The translations under genes were made by a program, and so were the position numbers. A stretch of 64,000 nt of DNA from Pseudomonadota bacterium (GTDB lineage: Bacteria; Pseudomonadota; Gammaproteobacteria; Legionellales; Legionellaceae): the NCBI GenBank assembly GCA_020051095.1, contig JAGVJN010000010.1:62001-126000 (forward strand), written 5' to 3'. Below the pieces are notes generated by a model that had not been told where the DNA came from, did not search any database, and saw only the letters and a program-made list of their open reading frames with translations. Shown here piece by piece: positions 1 to 9,152 of this stretch. How positions within the stretch are numbered: the first letter of the stretch is position 1; each line of letters begins with the position of its first letter.

Positions 1-1986
1 GAAGACTTACCCGATGCTTCTTTTGCAGGGCAACAAGAGACTGTATTAAATGTCAGAGGCATCGATAATATTTTAGCAAATATCAAGCTGGTTTTTGCCT
101 CTTTATACAATGACAGAGCCATTGCTTATCGCGCTCATCATAACTTCGCTCACCATGAAGTGGCGTTATCGGTTGGGGTGCAGCAAATGGTTCGTAGTGA
201 TATGGGCACGTCGGGCGTGTTATTTACGATGGATACTGAATCAGGGTTTGATCAGGTTGTTTTTATCACTGCGTCCTATGGTTTAGGGGAAATGGTTGTG
301 CAAGGCGCTGTTAATCCGGATGAATTCTACTTGTTCAAGCCAAATCTTGCCGCGGGACGCCCTGCACTCGTTCGCCGCACATTAGGGACGAAGCAGCAAA
401 AAATGGTTTATGCTGATTCAAGCAGTGATTCGCTTGTAAAAATTGTGCCTGTGGAGGCTTTGGAACAACATCTATTCTGCATAACGGAAGAAGAGGCTAC
501 GTTACTGGCTAAACAGGCCATGTTAATCGAAAAGCACTATCAACGGCCGATGGATATTGAGTGGGCAAAAGACGGCATAACAGGAGATTTATATATTTTG
601 CAGGCAAGACCTGAAACTGTGAAAAGTCGCGAAAATAAGCAACAAATTGAGCGGTATCAACTGAATGTTTCGGGTAAGGTGTTGGTTGAAGGAAGAAGTA
701 TTGGGCAACGAATTGGGCAAGGAACGGCAAAAATCATAAAGGATGTCAGTGAAATTGATCGTGTTCAACCAGGTGATGTGTTAATTTCGGATATGACTGA
801 TCCCGATTGGGAACCCGTGATGAAACGAGCGGCTGCAATTGTCACTAATCGTGGGGGACGCACTTGCCATGCAGCAATTATTGCACGGGAACTCGGTATA
901 CCTGCTGTTGTTGGATGCGGTGATGCCACGGATCTGATTGAAGATGGCCAGCCTGTTACTGTTTCTTGTGCACAAGGTGACGATGGTTATGTTTATGAAG
1001 GCCTGCTCGACTATGACAAATTGACCATTGATGTCGGAAAAATGCCTGATTTACCGATAAAAATCATGTTAAATGTAGGTAACCCTGAGCGTGCGTTTGC
1101 ATTTCAGTCAATTCCCAATGCAGGTGTTGGTTTAGCTCGACTTGAATTTTTAATCTCAAACACTATCGGCATTCATCCAAAAGCATTGCTGCAATTTGAT
1201 ACGTTAGAAGATGCTGATTTAAAAGAAACAATTAAACAGAAAACCATGGCGTACCATTCACCCGTGGATTATTACGTGCAACGCCTAAAAGAGGGCATTG
1301 CGACAATTGCTTGTGCGTTTTATCCAAAACCCGTCATCGTTCGCCTATCGGATTTTAAATCCAATGAATATGCCAATCTAATCGGAGGGCCCTTATTTGA
1401 GCCCGTAGAAGAAAATCCGATGTTAGGATTCCGAGGTGCGTCTCGCTATGTTTCTTCACAATTTGCTGATTGTTTTGCTTTAGAGTGCCAGGCGGTAAAA
1501 TTGGCCCGAGAAGTGATGGGGCTGACAAATATTCAAGTGATGATCCCATTTGTACGCACTGTTGATGAAGCGGCCGCCGTCATTAAAGTTCTTTCTGAAA
1601 ATGGTTTGGTTCGCGGTGAAAATGACTTGAAAGTTGTCATGATGTGTGAATTGCCGTCGAATTCGTTGCTCGCAAAGGAATTCTTACACTATTTTGATGG
1701 GTTTTCCATTGGTTCAAATGACTTAACTCAGCTAACTTTAGGGCTCGATAGAGATTCAAGTTTAGTTGCACAACAATTTGATGAGAGAAATCCTGCTGTC
1801 AAAGCATTGCTGCATCAAGCCATTTCTACCTGCCGAAGTTTAAATAAATACGTTGGCATTTGTGGCCAAGGTCCATCGGATCACAAGGATTTCGCTTTCT
1901 GGCTTATGGATGAGGGTATCGACTCTGTTTCGTTAAATCCTGATTCAGTGGTTGATACAGCGCTCTTTTTAGCAAAAGGTAAATAA
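1..1986 (+). CDS. ppsA: Phosphoenolpyruvate synthase, 5' end cut off by the window
   Basis: Converts pyruvate, ATP and water to phosphoenolpyruvate, AMP and phosphate at the start of gluconeogenesis in the cytoplasm. The frame is open from base 1, so about 661 residues are present and roughly the first 130 of a normal 790-residue protein are missing. The ATP-grasp part opens the window with the family motif [14 protein letters not shown]. The swivelling phosphohistidine domain carries [14 protein letters not shown], with the catalytic His at bases 868-870. The PEP/pyruvate barrel ends with the active-site Cys in [11 protein letters not shown] near base 1861. The ATG at 160 is an internal methionine, not the start. 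The antiporter gene follows 5 bases after the stop. Similarity to E. coli PpsA is high throughout, as recalled. Confidence 0.97.
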   Translation, partial: EDLPDASFAGQQETVLNVRGIDNILANIKLVFASLYNDRAIAYRAHHNFAHHEVALSVGVQQMVRSDMGTSGVLFTMDTESGFDQVVFITASYGLGEMVVQGAVNPDEFYLFKPNLAAGRPALVRRTLGTKQQKMVYADSSSDSLVKIVPVEALEQHLFCITEEEATLLAKQAMLIEKHYQRPMDIEWAKDGITGDLYILQARPETVKSRENKQQIERYQLNVSGKVLVEGRSIGQRIGQGTAKIIKDVSEIDRVQPGDVLISDMTDPDWEPVMKRAAAIVTNRGGRTCHAAIIARELGIPAVVGCGDATDLIEDGQPVTVSCAQGDDGYVYEGLLDYDKLTIDVGKMPDLPIKIMLNVGNPERAFAFQSIPNAGVGLARLEFLISNTIGIHPKALLQFDTLEDADLKETIKQKTMAYHSPVDYYVQRLKEGIATIACAFYPKPVIVRLSDFKSNEYANLIGGPLFEPVEENPMLGFRGASRYVSSQFADCFALECQAVKLAREVMGLTNIQVMIPFVRTVDEAAAVIKVLSENGLVRGENDLKVVMMCELPSNSLLAKEFLHYFDGFSIGSNDLTQLTLGLDRDSSLVAQQFDERNPAVKALLHQAISTCRSLNKYVGICGQGPSDHKDFAFWLMDEGIDSVSLNPDSVVDTALFLAKGK

Positions 1987-1991
1987 GCGTC

Positions 1992-3434
1992 ATGAAACAA
2001 ATAATTCGAATTTTGCTTTTTAGTATCATTCCATGTATTGCTTTTGCTGTTACAAGTAAGGGGCATAGTGATCCGGTTGCCCCGGTGGTCTTATGGGTAA
2101 CGTTTATTTTCTTTTTTGCCATTTTGGGCCGCTACTTTGCGAGGCTCATGGATCAGCCTGCTGTTTTGGGTGAATTATTAATTGGGGTTTTGCTTGGTAA
2201 CTTACTTTATTTATTCAATGTCCCCTTATTTATTGTGCTGAGGGAAGGATCGGCAATCTATACAATCGTTCAAGATTTATTAGAAGGCGATAATTTAGTG
2301 CAAGCTGTGAACTCGGCGATCCCAAATGCGTTTTATGCAAAGCAAGTCGCAGCTGCATTATCGAGCAGCAATGGAACAGAATTCATTAAAATTGGTTATA
2401 TGGTTGATATCCTATCCCGATACGGTGTTATATTTTTGCTATTTATGGTAGGGCTCGATAGCTCAGTGGATGAATTAAAAAAAACAGGGGTTGAGTCTTT
2501 TCGCGTTGCTGTCATTGGAGTCGCTGTGCCAATATTGTTGGGCTATGGTGTGGCAATGTATATGCTTCCTCAATCAAGTTATCATATCAATTTATTCGTC
2601 GCAGCGACGTTATGTGCGACCAGTATTGGCATTACGGCGAGAGTTCTTAGAGAGCTTAAGCGACTAAAAACTAGAGAGGCGCAAACCATCCTGGGTGCTG
2701 CGATGATTGATGACATCTTAGGATTAATTATCCTTGCCGTTGTTTCCAGTATTGTCATCACTGGCACGGTGGATCTCAAAGAAGTAATGCAAATTATTAT
2801 TTGGGCTGTCCTATTTTTTGGGGGAGCTATTATTGTCGGACCATGGGCTTTGCGAAGAATGGTTAATTTTTTCTCGTTTCTATCATTATGGGAAGCCAAA
2901 CTATTTATTACCTTTATCTTCATTATGACATTGGCCTGGTTAGCAACGGTGGTGGGATTAGCAACGATCATTGGCGCTTTTGCTGCTGGTTTAATATTAC
3001 ATGATGGTTATTTTTCCAACCATGCTGAGAATTCACGACCTGAATTTAGCATTAAAAACTTAGCTTCTCCCTTAGAGTCAATCTTAGCACCCCTATTTTT
3101 TGTACTCATCGGCATTCAGGTGAAACTAGAGTCATTTTTTCACTGGCAAGTCATTTTATTAGCAATGGCCTTACTCATTGCCGCCATTGTAGGAAAATTA
3201 GTCAGTGGCTGGGGTGCAAATCGTAAAGATGATAGGTTACTCGTGGGCATCGGTATGATGCCGCGTGGTGAGGTAGGATTAGTATTTGCATCCATCGGTC
3301 GAACACTAGGCGTCATTTCAGATGAGCTATTTTCAGCAATCATATTAATGGTTATTGTGACAACAGTCATAGCACCACCATTAATTAAGGCGCGATTTAA
3401 AGACTATCGCAGGAAGCGGGTTCATGACAATTAG
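1992..3434 (+). CDS. Cation/proton antiporter (CPA family)
   Basis: A 480-residue inner-membrane protein with about twelve hydrophobic segments, typical of the Na+/H+ or K+/H+ exchanger family (CPA2-like). The N-terminus resembles a signal or first membrane helix, followed by a short polar stretch. Family-like features are GVIFLLFMVGLDSS, ATLCATSIGITARVL and a paired acid in AAMIDDILGLIIL. The C-terminal half holds MMPRGEVGLVFASIG, a conserved late helix of this family. No C-terminal RCK/TrkA nucleotide-binding domain is present. It starts 5 bases after ppsA and its 3' end overlaps nadC by 11 bases, so it is probably co-transcribed with both. The ion specificity cannot be read from the sequence. 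Confidence 0.9.
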   Translation: MKQIIRILLFSIIPCIAFAVTSKGHSDPVAPVVLWVTFIFFFAILGRYFARLMDQPAVLGELLIGVLLGNLLYLFNVPLFIVLREGSAIYTIVQDLLEGDNLVQAVNSAIPNAFYAKQVAAALSSSNGTEFIKIGYMVDILSRYGVIFLLFMVGLDSSVDELKKTGVESFRVAVIGVAVPILLGYGVAMYMLPQSSYHINLFVAATLCATSIGITARVLRELKRLKTREAQTILGAAMIDDILGLIILAVVSSIVITGTVDLKEVMQIIIWAVLFFGGAIIVGPWALRRMVNFFSFLSLWEAKLFITFIFIMTLAWLATVVGLATIIGAFAAGLILHDGYFSNHAENSRPEFSIKNLASPLESILAPLFFVLIGIQVKLESFFHWQVILLAMALLIAAIVGKLVSGWGANRKDDRLLVGIGMMPRGEVGLVFASIGRTLGVISDELFSAIILMVIVTTVIAPPLIKARFKDYRRKRVHDN

Positions 3435-4260
3435 TATTGAGTACATTAGTCAGCTTGTTTTAAATGCGCTGAATGAAGATATTGGTTCTGGCGATGTGAC
3501 CGCTCAATTAATCAGTAAAGAACGGGTTGGTAAAGCATCGATTATTTGCAGAGAACCCATGGTTGTTTGCGGTCAAGCGTGGGTAGATGCTTGCTTTCAT
3601 CATTGTTCACCGAACATTATCATAGAATGGTTAGTCAAAGAAGGCGAATACATCACTCACCCCAAGGCGCTATGTATCATTGAAGGGCCTCTTGCACCCA
3701 TGTTAACGGCAGAGAGAACGGCATTAAATTTTTTGCAAACATTATCTGCGACAGCCACTCAAACAAAGCGCTATGTCGATAAAATTGCCAATACCAATTG
3801 TCGTGTATTAGATACCCGAAAAACCATTCCAGGGCTAAGACTTGCACAAAAATATGCTGTAACCATTGGTGGGGGCTTAAATCATCGTTTTGGCTTGTAT
3901 GATGCCTATTTGATTAAGGAAAATCATATCCAGGCCTGTGGTTCCATTGCCGCTGCGGTGTATGGAGCAAAGAAGGCAAATCCTGGTATATTCATCGAAG
4001 TCGAAGTTGAAACCTTAGTGCAACTGGAAGAGACATTGTCATTAGCCGTTGATCGAATTATGTTGGATAATTTTTCCTTACAGGATATTCAAAAAGCTGT
4101 TTCTTTACGGGGGAATCACCCCTGCGAATTAGAGGTTTCAGGAAATATCCGTCTAGAGACAATCGAAGAAGTGGCCAGAAGTGGGGTCGATTATATTTCC
4201 GTTGGAGCGATCACCAAGTCAATTAATGCGATTGATTTGAGTTTACGGTTAGAGGAATAA
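3424..4260 (+). CDS. nadC: Nicotinate-nucleotide pyrophosphorylase (carboxylating), quinolinate phosphoribosyltransferase
   Basis: Makes nicotinate mononucleotide, CO2 and diphosphate from quinolinate and PRPP in de novo NAD synthesis. The 278-residue length is normal. Recognisable family blocks are AERTALNFLQTLSATATQT, DTRKTIPGLRLAQKYAV, GGGLNHRFGLYDAYLIKENH and the C-terminal SGVDYISVGAITKS. The arginines, lysine and histidine that bind quinolinate and PRPP lie in these blocks. The ATG lies inside the last codons of the antiporter gene (11-base overlap). The stop is 4 bases before the MurG-like gene. nadA and nadB are not in this window. Confidence 0.97.
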   Translation: MTISIEYISQLVLNALNEDIGSGDVTAQLISKERVGKASIICREPMVVCGQAWVDACFHHCSPNIIIEWLVKEGEYITHPKALCIIEGPLAPMLTAERTALNFLQTLSATATQTKRYVDKIANTNCRVLDTRKTIPGLRLAQKYAVTIGGGLNHRFGLYDAYLIKENHIQACGSIAAAVYGAKKANPGIFIEVEVETLVQLEETLSLAVDRIMLDNFSLQDIQKAVSLRGNHPCELEVSGNIRLETIEEVARSGVDYISVGAITKSINAIDLSLRLEE

Positions 4261-4264
4261 TAAC

Positions 4265-5356
4265 ATGAATATCGTATTAACGGGGGGCGGCACAGCGGGG
4301 CATGTCACGCCAAATATCGCATTGATAAATGCTTTACAAGAGCAATCTGCCCAATTGAGTTACATTGGTTCTGCTCATGGGCCGGAGGCAGAAATCATCT
4401 CCAAAGTAAGCATCCCCTTTTTTGCCATTAGCTGTGGAAAGTTACGACGATACTTTAGCTGGCAAAATTTCATTGACCCTTTTAAAACCTTGGCAGGGAT
4501 TGTCCAGGCATGGCGTCATTTAAGAAAAATTAAACCCGATCTGGTCTTTTCGAAAGGTGGCTTTGTTGCATTTCCAGTGGTGATCGCCGCCTGGCTTAGA
4601 CGAATTCCAGTGATTGTCCACGAATCAGATTTTACCCCTGGCCTGGCTAATAAACTGAGTTTTCCATTTGCTTCAAAAATATGCTTAACCTTTGCCGCTG
4701 CAAAAAAACACATTCGTCAACAAGATAAAACGATGGTGACAGGAACACCCATTCGCCCCACGCTTTTTTTAGGCGATAAAGCCCAAGGGCTTTCTCTTTG
4801 TGGTTTTGATGGTAAACTCCCTGTGCTAATGGTCATGGGCGGTAGCTTGGGATCGCAAACAATTAATGAAGTTTTACGCGCTTGTCTGCCAGATTTAATT
4901 TCGGCCTTTTCGATTATCCATATTTGTGGTAGGGGTAACCTGGATGATTCATTCGATTGTATAAATTATTGCCAATTTGATTATGTGGATGAGTCTTTAC
5001 CCCATCTTTTTGCTGCGGCAGATATGATTGTCACTCGCGCGGGCGCAAATGCTTTATATGAAATTCTGGCATTGAAAATCCCTAATTTACTCATTCCGCT
5101 CCCCTTAAAAGCCAGTCGGGGAGACCAAATTGATAATGCTAAGTACTTTGCCAAGTTAGGTGTCAGCCGCGTTTTATTTGAGGAGGACTTAACAAAAACC
5201 TCATTCACTTCAGCTGTACACTTGTTAGCGCAAGACCGGCAAACATTAAAAGACAAATTGCAACAAATTAACATCCAATCAGCCACTCCGGAATTGCTGA
5301 TGTTATTTAAGGAATTTAGCCATGATCGACAAAAATCAACTAAGCCAATATATTGA
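4265..5356 (+). CDS. murG: MurG-like UDP-GlcNAc: lipid I glycosyltransferase, clostridial type
   Basis: A 363-residue GT-B glycosyltransferase of the MurG family, which adds GlcNAc to lipid I at the cytoplasmic membrane face to form lipid II. The N-terminal glycine-rich loop is LTGGGTAGHVTPN. The sequence continues with FSKGGFVAFPVV, IVHESDFTPGLANKL, a second glycine loop MGGSLGSQTINE, and the sugar-nucleotide site TRAGANALYEILALK followed by PLPLKASRGDQIDNA. From memory, these blocks match clostridial and other Firmicute MurG proteins better than the gammaproteobacterial enzyme of the dcw cluster. No dcw genes are nearby, so this is probably a second copy, possibly acquired by transfer. It overlaps the M20 peptidase gene by 35 bases. 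A role in peptidoglycan synthesis is an inference from the family. Confidence 0.85.
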   Translation: MNIVLTGGGTAGHVTPNIALINALQEQSAQLSYIGSAHGPEAEIISKVSIPFFAISCGKLRRYFSWQNFIDPFKTLAGIVQAWRHLRKIKPDLVFSKGGFVAFPVVIAAWLRRIPVIVHESDFTPGLANKLSFPFASKICLTFAAAKKHIRQQDKTMVTGTPIRPTLFLGDKAQGLSLCGFDGKLPVLMVMGGSLGSQTINEVLRACLPDLISAFSIIHICGRGNLDDSFDCINYCQFDYVDESLPHLFAAADMIVTRAGANALYEILALKIPNLLIPLPLKASRGDQIDNAKYFAKLGVSRVLFEEDLTKTSFTSAVHLLAQDRQTLKDKLQQINIQSATPELLMLFKEFSHDRQKSTKPIY

Positions 5357-6752
5357 TTCCTGCTGGGAAAATGCCATTATCCCTGCGTTGGTTGACTATA
5401 TTAAAATTCCTAACAAGTCACCTCATTTTGATGTCAATTGGCAACAAGCTGGGCATATGCAAAAGGCGGTCGATCTCATTTTTTCATGGTGTCAAAATCA
5501 TGCACCCAAAGGCACACAACTTGAAGTAGTTCAATTACCTGAAAGAACGCCATTAATATTTGCAGAGATTCCTGGCGATTCAGGACATACCATTTTGATG
5601 TATGGTCACCTGGACAAACAGCCAGAAATGGTCGGTTGGCGAGAGGGACTTGGCCCTTGGAAACCGGTATTAGAAGGTGATAAATTATTTGGTCGAGGTG
5701 GTGCGGATGATGGTTATGCCGCATTTGCTTCATTAACTGCGATTAATGCATTACAACATCAGAACATCCCCCACTCACGCATCGTTATGATTATTGAAGC
5801 GTGTGAAGAGAGTGGTAGTTTTGATTTGCCTTACTATATTGATGCACTACAAGATCGTATTGGTCACCCTGATTTAGTGATTTGTTTAGATTCGGGGGCG
5901 GGCAATTACGATCAACTGTGGATGACTACCTCTCTTCGTGGCAATGTCGTAGGCAATTTAACGGTTTCAACATTGACAGAAGGCATTCATTCAGGCTATG
6001 GCAGTGGTATAGTTGCGGATAGTTTCAGAATATCACGGGCATTATTAGAACGTATTGAAGATCAAGAAACAGGGGAAATTCGATTACCTGAATTACATTG
6101 TCCCATTCCCGATGTGCGTCAACAACAAGCGGAGGCATGCGCTGACATTTTAGGAGCTGAACTGGAAAATGCTTATCCCAGGCAAGGCGATACACAGCCA
6201 ATGAGTTCTGACAGAGCGACTCTAATTTTAAACCGAACCTGGCGTCCAGCACTGACTGTTACCGGCTCAGATGGGATGCCAGCGATTGCTGATGCAGGCA
6301 ATGTATTGCGACCCTATACATCCCTGAAATTATCCATGCGCACACCACCTGAAGTGGATGCCAAGCGGGCAGGGGATGCTATGCGAAAAGTCATCATGGC
6401 GTCTCCTCCCTACCATGCTTCGGTGGATTTTCATATTGAAGATGCTGCCAATGGATGGCATGCGCCCATTATGCCGCCTTGGTTATCACAAGCGGTCAAT
6501 CAGGCCTCACAGCAGTTTTATGGTAAGGACGCTGCGTTTATGGGGGAAGGGGGAACCATACCATTTATGTTTATGTTGGGCCAGAAGTTTCCTGAAGCAC
6601 AGTTTATGATTACCGGTGTTTTGGGCCCTCATTCAAATGCGCATGGACCTAATGAATTTTTACATATTCCAATGGTTAAAAAATTAACTGCTTGTGTGGC
6701 TTGGGTTATTTCCTCGCATTATCAATATGCGGCAAACATCGAGGGCATCTAG
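5322..6752 (+). CDS. M20-family metallopeptidase (dipeptidase/ArgE-DapE type)
   Basis: A 476-residue co-catalytic zinc peptidase of family M20. The first metal ligands are in YGHLDKQPE (His96, Asp98), the bridging Asp in GRGGADDGYA (about residue 129), the general base pair in EACEESGS (about 162-163), a further Asp in LVICLDSGAG, and the last histidine in LGPHSNAHGPNEF. The middle of the protein holds the dimerisation domain insert. There is no signal peptide, so it should be cytoplasmic. AAGGA lies 8 bases before the ATG, which supports this start despite the 35-base overlap with the MurG-like gene. Likely substrates are di- or short peptides; link to peptidoglycan peptides is only suggested by its neighbour. 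Confidence 0.93.
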   Translation: MIDKNQLSQYIDSCWENAIIPALVDYIKIPNKSPHFDVNWQQAGHMQKAVDLIFSWCQNHAPKGTQLEVVQLPERTPLIFAEIPGDSGHTILMYGHLDKQPEMVGWREGLGPWKPVLEGDKLFGRGGADDGYAAFASLTAINALQHQNIPHSRIVMIIEACEESGSFDLPYYIDALQDRIGHPDLVICLDSGAGNYDQLWMTTSLRGNVVGNLTVSTLTEGIHSGYGSGIVADSFRISRALLERIEDQETGEIRLPELHCPIPDVRQQQAEACADILGAELENAYPRQGDTQPMSSDRATLILNRTWRPALTVTGSDGMPAIADAGNVLRPYTSLKLSMRTPPEVDAKRAGDAMRKVIMASPPYHASVDFHIEDAANGWHAPIMPPWLSQAVNQASQQFYGKDAAFMGEGGTIPFMFMLGQKFPEAQFMITGVLGPHSNAHGPNEFLHIPMVKKLTACVAWVISSHYQYAANIEGI

Positions 6753-6808
6753 TAACAGTCTATCTTGATGCGATTTCCACCCCAATAAGGTTTTGCTGAA
6801 TTGATGCG

Positions 6809-7918
6809 CTAATTGTTTGATTTGGTATAAATCTTGGTGATAGCAATCACAAAAAAGCAAACTAGCACTAGAGAAAAACCATAATACAAAGATGCTTTTT
6901 CAGGGGAAGTCCAGCCAAATAAGTGCTCAGTAAGAAGCGGCCTTAAATTAACACGATTACCGGAATGGGTGTTCATATACAAGATGGCTTGCGTTTTTAA
7001 AAACACCACATGAATGATGAATGCAGCCATGGCATTTGTACCAAATAACTCAATGGGTTTAAGCCATTTTTGCCAACCCTTGATGTCCACAAGCCAATAG
7101 CATAGGGCAAAGACTATCAGCGCAAGTCCAGCAGTCCAAAGAACATAGGAGCTTGTCCATAGCGTTTTATTGATTGGAAAAACCATTCCCCATAACCAAC
7201 CGATGGCCATTGCAAGTAAACCGGCCGTGCTCATGCCGATTAGGCGTGTTTTTAGGGATTTGTCTGATAAAATCCATACGCCCAAGATATTTCCGAGTAG
7301 TGCAGTCGCTATGGCAGGAAATGTGCTAAGTATCCCTTCTGGATCAGGTCCTCCTTGATATAAATGACTTGAAGGGACAAGCAATCGATCGATATAGGCT
7401 GCAAAGTTACCTTCATAGCTTAAGTTACCAGAGGCAAATCCAGGAACAGGCATTAATACCATCACTAGCCAATACGCTATTAATACGCTAATCGTAATAA
7501 ATGCAATCATTCTGATTTCAGTCGTAAGAAACAAAACAGAGGATATCAAATAGCAAATAGCAATTCGTTGAAGCACACCAAAGATGCGAATTGAGTTCAG
7601 ATCAAAGTGGTTAGGATAGGCGTTAAGCAGGAGGCCTACAAGGAAAAGAAATACAGCGCGCTTAATAACTTTTTGTAATAAAACGCTGGTTTGCAAGCCT
7701 TTAGCACGAAGTTTTGTTATGGATAAGGTGACTGACACGCCGACAATAAAAATAAAAAAAGGAAACACCACATCTGCTAGTGTACAGCCATCCCAGTTGG
7801 AATGGGAAAGCCAATTATATCCGTGATTGTTATCAAGACTGTTAACCAAGATCATCAAGGCAACGGTCAGTCCACGAAATATATCGACGGACCTGTGTCT
7901 AACAGTGATTTTGTTCAT
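6809..7918 (-). CDS. NagX-like transmembrane N-acetyltransferase (HGSNAT/DUF5009-related)
   Basis: A 369-residue multi-spanning inner-membrane protein. The N-terminus reads RSVDIFRGLTVALMILVN, followed by HSNWDGCTLADVVFPFF and FIFIVGVSV. These are hallmarks of the heparan-alpha-glucosaminide N-acetyltransferase / NagX group, which moves acetyl groups across a membrane onto amino sugars. About ten hydrophobic helices follow. It starts 5 bases after the NagZ-like gene and is probably co-transcribed with it, which fits amino-sugar or muropeptide salvage. The substrate is inferred. Its 3' end faces the M20 gene (convergent, about 56 bases apart) without a clear terminator. Confidence 0.85.
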   Translation of the reverse strand: MNKITVRHRSVDIFRGLTVALMILVNSLDNNHGYNWLSHSNWDGCTLADVVFPFFIFIVGVSVTLSITKLRAKGLQTSVLLQKVIKRAVFLFLVGLLLNAYPNHFDLNSIRIFGVLQRIAICYLISSVLFLTTEIRMIAFITISVLIAYWLVMVLMPVPGFASGNLSYEGNFAAYIDRLLVPSSHLYQGGPDPEGILSTFPAIATALLGNILGVWILSDKSLKTRLIGMSTAGLLAMAIGWLWGMVFPINKTLWTSSYVLWTAGLALIVFALCYWLVDIKGWQKWLKPIELFGTNAMAAFIIHVVFLKTQAILYMNTHSGNRVNLRPLLTEHLFGWTSPEKASLYYGFSLVLVCFFVIAITKIYTKSNN

Positions 7919-7923
7919 CGTCG

Positions 7924-9060
7924 TTAATCATTGATGGATTGTTTTAATGTCGTTATATGCTGATAGGCATCGTCAATTCGACTTAGGCTTATTTCACCCG
8001 ATTGAACTTTTGATTCGATGATATCAATAATCTGTTTGGCACTTTGTGGTTTTTCAGAAAGCTGGTTGCCAAATATTAGCATATCAGCTCCTGCATTTAT
8101 TGCTAGGGTAACTGATTGTTCAAGAGGATACTGATTGCTGATCGCTTTCATTTGCATATCATCGGTCATGATGACACCATCAAACGATAACTGCTTTCGC
8201 AGAATGCCGGTTAACATTTTATAGGACAATGTGGCAGGCATACCAGAACTATCTAATTGACGGTTAACAATATGAGCAGTCATCACTATGCCACAGCTTT
8301 GTTGTTCTCTTAGCAGTGACAAATAAGGAAATAGCTCAGAAGCATCCCAAGTTTTACTGACATCAACGAATCCTAAATGAGAATCATTGGATGAACTGCC
8401 ATGACCGGGAAAATGTTTATAAGCACATTGTATGCCGTGACTTAAAAATGCTTTGGAGAAAACAGACGCGAATTTCGCTACGGTTGCTGGATCATTGGAA
8501 AAACTCCTCTCCTTTTTGCCAATGATAGGATTATTCGGATTGGCATTAATATCCAGGTCAGGGGCAAAATCCAAATTAAACCCAGATTTTTGCAAAGTTT
8601 GAGCGATTGCATCGGCTGCTTGTTCAGCTTCCGGCAATGATTTTGTTCCAATTTCAGCAGCAGACATTGTTTTTGGGAAGCCATAATCCTCTCTTAGTCG
8701 AGTCACTTGCCCACCCTCGTAGTCGACTGAAATAAGAAGCGGTAACATGGGTCGATGGTGATTACGATTTGCTTGTTGAGTAAAATACTGTAAGTCTTGG
8801 TTAAGCTTTTTTACTTGGGCAGGGCTTTCAATATTTCTATCAAATCGTTGCGTTTGATAGTCATAGTCAAATAAAACGACGCCACCGATGTTTTCGTGAT
8901 TAATCGCTTTTATAATGTCGGATTGATGGGTAACTGTTTTGCCGTCGAATCCCATTATTAGCATTTGTCCAATTTTATCTCGTAAGCTGATAGGCTTTGC
9001 AAAAAGGCTTTCGCCATAGAGCAAATTTAGAAATAGCATTAAAATAGCAATAGGTTTCAT
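7924..9060 (-). CDS. nagZ: Glycoside hydrolase family 3 beta-N-acetylhexosaminidase (NagZ type) with signal peptide
   Basis: A 378-residue GH3 enzyme that should remove terminal GlcNAc from muropeptides or other GlcNAc-containing sugars. The NagZ signature KHFPGHGSSSNDSHLGF contains the catalytic Asp-His dyad loop, and the nucleophile Asp is in VIMTDDMQMKAI. GQMLIMGFDG marks the N-terminal barrel. Unlike cytosolic E. coli NagZ, it begins with a hydrophobic signal-like stretch (residues 1-21, ending SLFA-KP), so it is probably periplasmic or secreted. It sits 92 bases downstream of the acrB-like gene on the same strand, with a small hairpin between, and directly upstream of the NagX-like gene. 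Confidence 0.92.
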   Translation of the reverse strand: MKPIAILMLFLNLLYGESLFAKPISLRDKIGQMLIMGFDGKTVTHQSDIIKAINHENIGGVVLFDYDYQTQRFDRNIESPAQVKKLNQDLQYFTQQANRNHHRPMLPLLISVDYEGGQVTRLREDYGFPKTMSAAEIGTKSLPEAEQAADAIAQTLQKSGFNLDFAPDLDINANPNNPIIGKKERSFSNDPATVAKFASVFSKAFLSHGIQCAYKHFPGHGSSSNDSHLGFVDVSKTWDASELFPYLSLLREQQSCGIVMTAHIVNRQLDSSGMPATLSYKMLTGILRKQLSFDGVIMTDDMQMKAISNQYPLEQSVTLAINAGADMLIFGNQLSEKPQSAKQIIDIIESKVQSGEISLSRIDDAYQHITTLKQSIND

Positions 9061-9126
9061 ATGCGATCAGGTTGGATAAAAGAAAACAAATATAACAAAA
9101 AGACATCATCTGGTCAATTGTTGACT

Positions 9127-9147
9127 ATTTTGAATGTTATTCAAAAT
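9127..9147 (-). terminator. Small AT-rich hairpin between acrB-like and nagZ genes
   Basis: A perfect 9-bp inverted repeat (ATTTTGAAT / ATTCAAAAT, 3-base loop) lies between the RND permease stop and the NagZ start. There is no clear T-run and the stem is AT-rich, so it may be a weak terminator, a processing site or an operator. Confidence 0.3.
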
Positions 9148-9152
9148 GACGA

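Noticed and set aside
2582-2971. 129-codon minus-strand frame inside the antiporter
   Set aside because: It is a shadow of a hydrophobic coding region. It has no plausible start signal and resembles no family.
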